Source of the DNA: JANXSS01 sp025356535
Lineage (GTDB): Bacteria > Pseudomonadota > Gammaproteobacteria > Burkholderiales > Burkholderiaceae_D
Assembly: GCA_043762325.1 (NCBI GenBank)
Contig: JAYUMU010000142.1
Span: 1 to 14,915, forward strand
Reading direction: 5' to 3'
Length of the DNA: 14,915 nucleotides
Each line of letters begins with the position of its first letter. Positions within the stretch are counted from its first letter, which is position 1. Under the pieces are notes generated by a model that saw only the letters and a program-made list of their open reading frames with translations, was not told where the DNA came from and made no database searches. The position numbers and the translations under genes were made by a program. This document shows, in pieces, positions 12,579 through 14,915 of the stretch.

Positions 12579-12596
12579 TGGTGCCGGGAGCCGGAA
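12579..12596. repeat. Right attachment site within tRNA-Leu 3' end
   Basis: The last 18 tRNA bases (tggtgccgggagccggaa on this strand) recur at 4248-4264 with one base missing. This is the junction of element and intact target gene. Confidence 0.75.
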
Positions 12597-12665
12597 TCGA
12601 ACCGGCACGCTCTTTCAAGCGCGGGATTTTGAGTCCCGTGCGTCTACCTATTCCGCCATCCCGGC
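12579..12665 (-). tRNA. tRNA-Leu(CAA)
   Basis: The 87-nt gene has the acceptor stem GCCGGGA/TCCCGGC, a long variable arm typical of class II tRNAs, the T arm GCCGG-TTCGAAT-CCGGC and an encoded CCA at the 3' end (12581-12579). The anticodon stem CGGGA/TCCCG encloses loop CTCAAAA, giving anticodon CAA (12631-12629), which reads UUG. The gene is intact. Its last 18 bases form the right attachment site. Confidence 0.96.
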
Positions 12666-12797
12666 AGCACGGGCGTGATTATCACCGATTTGCGACATCC
12701 GGGCAACTGCGCGCTGGGCTAATCATCCTGGTCAAGCATTTTGAAACGGGTATCATCGCGTACTTCGATTCTCCCCGGCCGCTCGCCGCCCCTCCAC

Positions 12798-14759
12798 ATG
12801 AAGTCCGAAAAGATACGCGAGATCGTTCTCGGCAAGGCGCTCGACCCCCTGAAAAGCGAGACCCGCCATTCCCTGGCGCTGGTCGCTTTCCTGGCCTGGG
12901 TCGGACTCGGGGCGGATGGCCTCTCGTCATCTGCCTACGGGCCGGAAGAGACCTTCCGCGCACTCGGCACGCATACCCACCTCGGCCTTTACATGGCAAT
13001 TGCCACCGCCGTGACGGTCTTCATCATTGCCATTGCCTACAATCAGGTAATCGAGCTGTTTCCCACCGGCGGAGGCGGCTACCGGGTTGCCACCACCCTG
13101 GTCGGACCCTACATGGGCTTGATCGCCGGCTGTGCCCTGGTGCTGGACTACGTGCTGACGGTGGCGATCTCGGTTGCCGCCGGCGTCGAAGCGGTCGCCT
13201 CACTCCTGCCGCTGGGCTTCCAGGCCTACAAGCTGTGGGCGGAGATTTTTTTCATCGCAGTTCTGATCGTCCTGAACCTGCGCGGCATGAAGGAGGCGAT
13301 CAAGATACTGCTGCCGATTTTCCTCGGTTTCGTCGCCACCCACCTGGTGCTGATCGTCTATGGCATCGTCGTGCATGCATCGAACCTGCCGGCACTGGTG
13401 CCGCATACGCTGGCCGAGACCGGCAGCCTGGCCGACCAGATCGGCTGGATTGGCGTGGCCGGCATGCTGCTCTTGGCGTACTCCCAGGGCGGCGGCACCT
13501 ATACCGGGCTGGAGGCAGTCTCGAACAACGTCAATATCCTGGCCGAGCCGCGGGTTCATACCGGCAAGATGACCATGATCTACATGGCGCTGTCGCTGGC
13601 CTTCACCGCCAGCGGCATCATCCTGCTCTATCTGCTGTGGGATGCGCATCCGGTCGAAGGCGAGACCCTGAACGCCACCACCTTCAAGGCGATCATCGAC
13701 AGCGTCGGTTTCGGCAGCGAGTGGGTCAAGCACCTGGCACTGATCATCGTGCTGGTCTTCGAGGCCGGGCTTCTGTTCGTGGCCGCCAACACGGGATTTC
13801 TGGGCGGGCCGGCGGTGCTGTCGAACATGGCCATCGATTCCTGGGTGCCGCATAAATTCCGTTACCTGTCGACCCGTCTGGTGACGCAGAACGGCATCCT
13901 GGTCATGGGTCTGGCAGCGCTTGGCATCCTGCTCTGGACGCGCGGCAGCGTCACGCTGCTGGTGGTGCTGTATTCGGTCTCGGTGTTCCTGACGTTTGCG
14001 ATTTCCCTCTTCGGCCTGTGCCTGTACTGGTGGGGCCATCGCAAGGAACTCGATCACTGGAAGCGCCGCCTGGCGCTGTCGCTGACCGGCTTCGTCATCT
14101 GCGCCGGCATTCTGGCCGTGCTGCTGGTGGAAAAATTTGCCGACGGCGGCTGGGCAGCAGCCCTGATCATCGCGGCAATCGCCGGCCTGTGCATCGTCAT
14201 CCGCAACCATTACCGCGACACCAAGCAGGCGATCCACTCGGTCGACCAGGTCTTCGCCAACCAGCCCTTCGGCGCACATGCCGGACAGGTCGTGCCCGAC
14301 CCGGAAAACCAGACCGCGGTCTTCATCGTCGGCACTTCGCGCGGCGGCGGCCTGCATGCGCTGCTGTGGGTGCAACGCATGTTCCCGGGCCATTTCAGGA
14401 ACTTCATTTTCGTCAATGCCCGCACTGTCGATTCCCATGCCTATGGCGGTGGCGGCGCGGTCGAACAGATGCGCGAAGAGGCGAATGCGACACTGAAATA
14501 TTTTGTCGACTTTTGCCACAGTCACGGCATGGCGTCGTCCGCCTACCTGGGTTTCGGCACGGATGTTGTCGACAAGGTCACGCGGCTGTGCGAAGGTATC
14601 AGCACCGAATATCCGAACGCAATTTTCTTCACCAGCAAGCTGATCTTCGAGCAGGACAACTGGTTCATCCGGCTGCTGCACAACCAGGCGGCACTGGCGA
14701 TACAGCGGCGCCTGCACTTCAACGGCTTGCAGATGGTGATCCTGCCGATGAAGGTTTAG
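12798..14759 (+). CDS. KimA-type APC-superfamily potassium transporter
   Basis: The 653-aa product resembles KimA, a high-affinity K+/H+ symporter of the inner membrane. About 12 membrane segments fill residues 20-460. Residues matching the KimA potassium site are visible: D40 and Y47 in GADGLSSSAYG, and D117-Y118 in LDYVLTV. The FPTGGGGYRVA loop and LAYSQGGGTYTGLEAVSN also match the family. A soluble C-terminal domain of about 170 residues starts AVFIVGTSRGGG and ends LLHNQAALAIQRRL then LPMKV, close to the KimA ending; that domain dimerises in KimA and is where c-di-AMP control acts in Gram-positives. I chose ATG 12798 over the upstream TTG 12741 because homologues begin near here, although no clear ribosome site is seen. 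A broader amino-acid-permease role is possible. Confidence 0.85.
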   Translation: MKSEKIREIVLGKALDPLKSETRHSLALVAFLAWVGLGADGLSSSAYGPEETFRALGTHTHLGLYMAIATAVTVFIIAIAYNQVIELFPTGGGGYRVATTLVGPYMGLIAGCALVLDYVLTVAISVAAGVEAVASLLPLGFQAYKLWAEIFFIAVLIVLNLRGMKEAIKILLPIFLGFVATHLVLIVYGIVVHASNLPALVPHTLAETGSLADQIGWIGVAGMLLLAYSQGGGTYTGLEAVSNNVNILAEPRVHTGKMTMIYMALSLAFTASGIILLYLLWDAHPVEGETLNATTFKAIIDSVGFGSEWVKHLALIIVLVFEAGLLFVAANTGFLGGPAVLSNMAIDSWVPHKFRYLSTRLVTQNGILVMGLAALGILLWTRGSVTLLVVLYSVSVFLTFAISLFGLCLYWWGHRKELDHWKRRLALSLTGFVICAGILAVLLVEKFADGGWAAALIIAAIAGLCIVIRNHYRDTKQAIHSVDQVFANQPFGAHAGQVVPDPENQTAVFIVGTSRGGGLHALLWVQRMFPGHFRNFIFVNARTVDSHAYGGGGAVEQMREEANATLKYFVDFCHSHGMASSAYLGFGTDVVDKVTRLCEGISTEYPNAIFFTSKLIFEQDNWFIRLLHNQAALAIQRRLHFNGLQMVILPMKV

Positions 14760-14880
14760 AGTCATCCGCCGAAGTTTCGATCAGTTCGGGTTTTCTTGAA
14801 TTCACAGCAAATTCAAAGTGTTACGGAAGCCGTGTTGTTCGTCTCCATTCTCTGTTGTGCGTGTACATTCGCCCGAAACA

Positions 14881-14899
14881 GGGCCATAATTGGGGCCAT
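14881..14899. repeat. Short tandem gggccat repeat at window edge
   Basis: gggccat (14881-14887) and ggggccat (14892-14899) lie about one helical turn apart in the noncoding tail after the transporter gene. They resemble arm-type repeats, but the window ends before any gene that could confirm this. Confidence 0.25.
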
Positions 14900-14915
14900 C
14901 GACCACCTGATAGGC

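Larger units (their letters stand above)
4248..12596. mobile_element. P4-like integrative element / putative phage satellite inserted in tRNA-Leu
   Basis: The element is bounded by the tRNA-Leu 3' end (12579-12596) and an imperfect direct repeat of it (4248-4264). Paired arm-type repeats lie inside both ends. It encodes a P4-type integrase next to the tRNA, an AlpA-like regulator, a Toprim/DUF3987 primase-helicase and several small unknown genes, an order typical of P4-like satellites and related integrative elements. I see no capsid, terminase, sizing (Sid/Psu-like), relaxase or conjugation genes. Chromosomal genes resume on both sides (terC; tRNA-Leu and the kimA-like gene). Boundaries are good to a few tens of bases; whether it is a satellite or a mobilisable island is inference. 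Confidence 0.85.

Noticed and set aside
13200..14765. Long minus-strand open frame opposite the transporter gene
   Set aside because: Same reason: antisense shadow of a strongly supported membrane protein gene.

Overview
The window looks like a GC-rich betaproteobacterial chromosome, probably Burkholderiales and perhaps Oxalobacteraceae. That placement rests on gene content and general protein similarity only and is an inference. The chromosomal backbone holds a full-length MaeB-type malic enzyme, a short ribosome hibernation factor (HPF/RaiA) overlapping a TerC/Alx-type membrane protein, a tRNA-Leu(CAA), and a KimA-type potassium transporter.

Between terC and the tRNA lies an integrated element of about 8.35 kb (roughly 4248-12596). 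Four observations define it. A P4-type tyrosine integrase sits next to the 3' end of tRNA-Leu. A 17-of-18-base copy of that tRNA 3' end sits at the far end, just beyond the terC terminator. Paired TACCAACAAA repeats with the same 12-base period lie inside both ends. Moving inward from the integrase, the order is int, an unknown gene, alpA, a regulatory leader, then the primase-helicase operon, which is the layout of P4-type satellites and related integrative elements. No capsid, sizing, packaging, relaxase or known defence gene is recognisable, so it is either a minimal satellite or a small integrative element.

The leftward operon is a 66-aa Icd/Ash-like ORF, a 74-aa ORF, an 811-aa Toprim plus DUF3987 primase-helicase, a 154-aa VATVA-repeat protein and an 81-aa unknown. 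Its genes overlap or nearly touch. Its leader has a plausible promoter, a predicted RNA of about 77 nt ending in a strong terminator, and a second terminator-like hairpin. This architecture recalls the P4 CI immunity RNA and is the most interesting regulatory feature seen.

Candidate replication or regulatory DNA includes iteron-like GGTGGGTRGGTTA repeats upstream of alpA and direct and inverted GCTACW-rich arrays inside the gene just after the primase. Cargo near the left end is an HTH excisionase-like gene, a 49-aa ribbon-helix-helix repressor and, divergent from it, a secreted protein made of ten period-8 Y-[S/T]-G-P-G-G-G repeats. Functions of the secreted protein, the 246-aa gene and the small operon genes are unknown.
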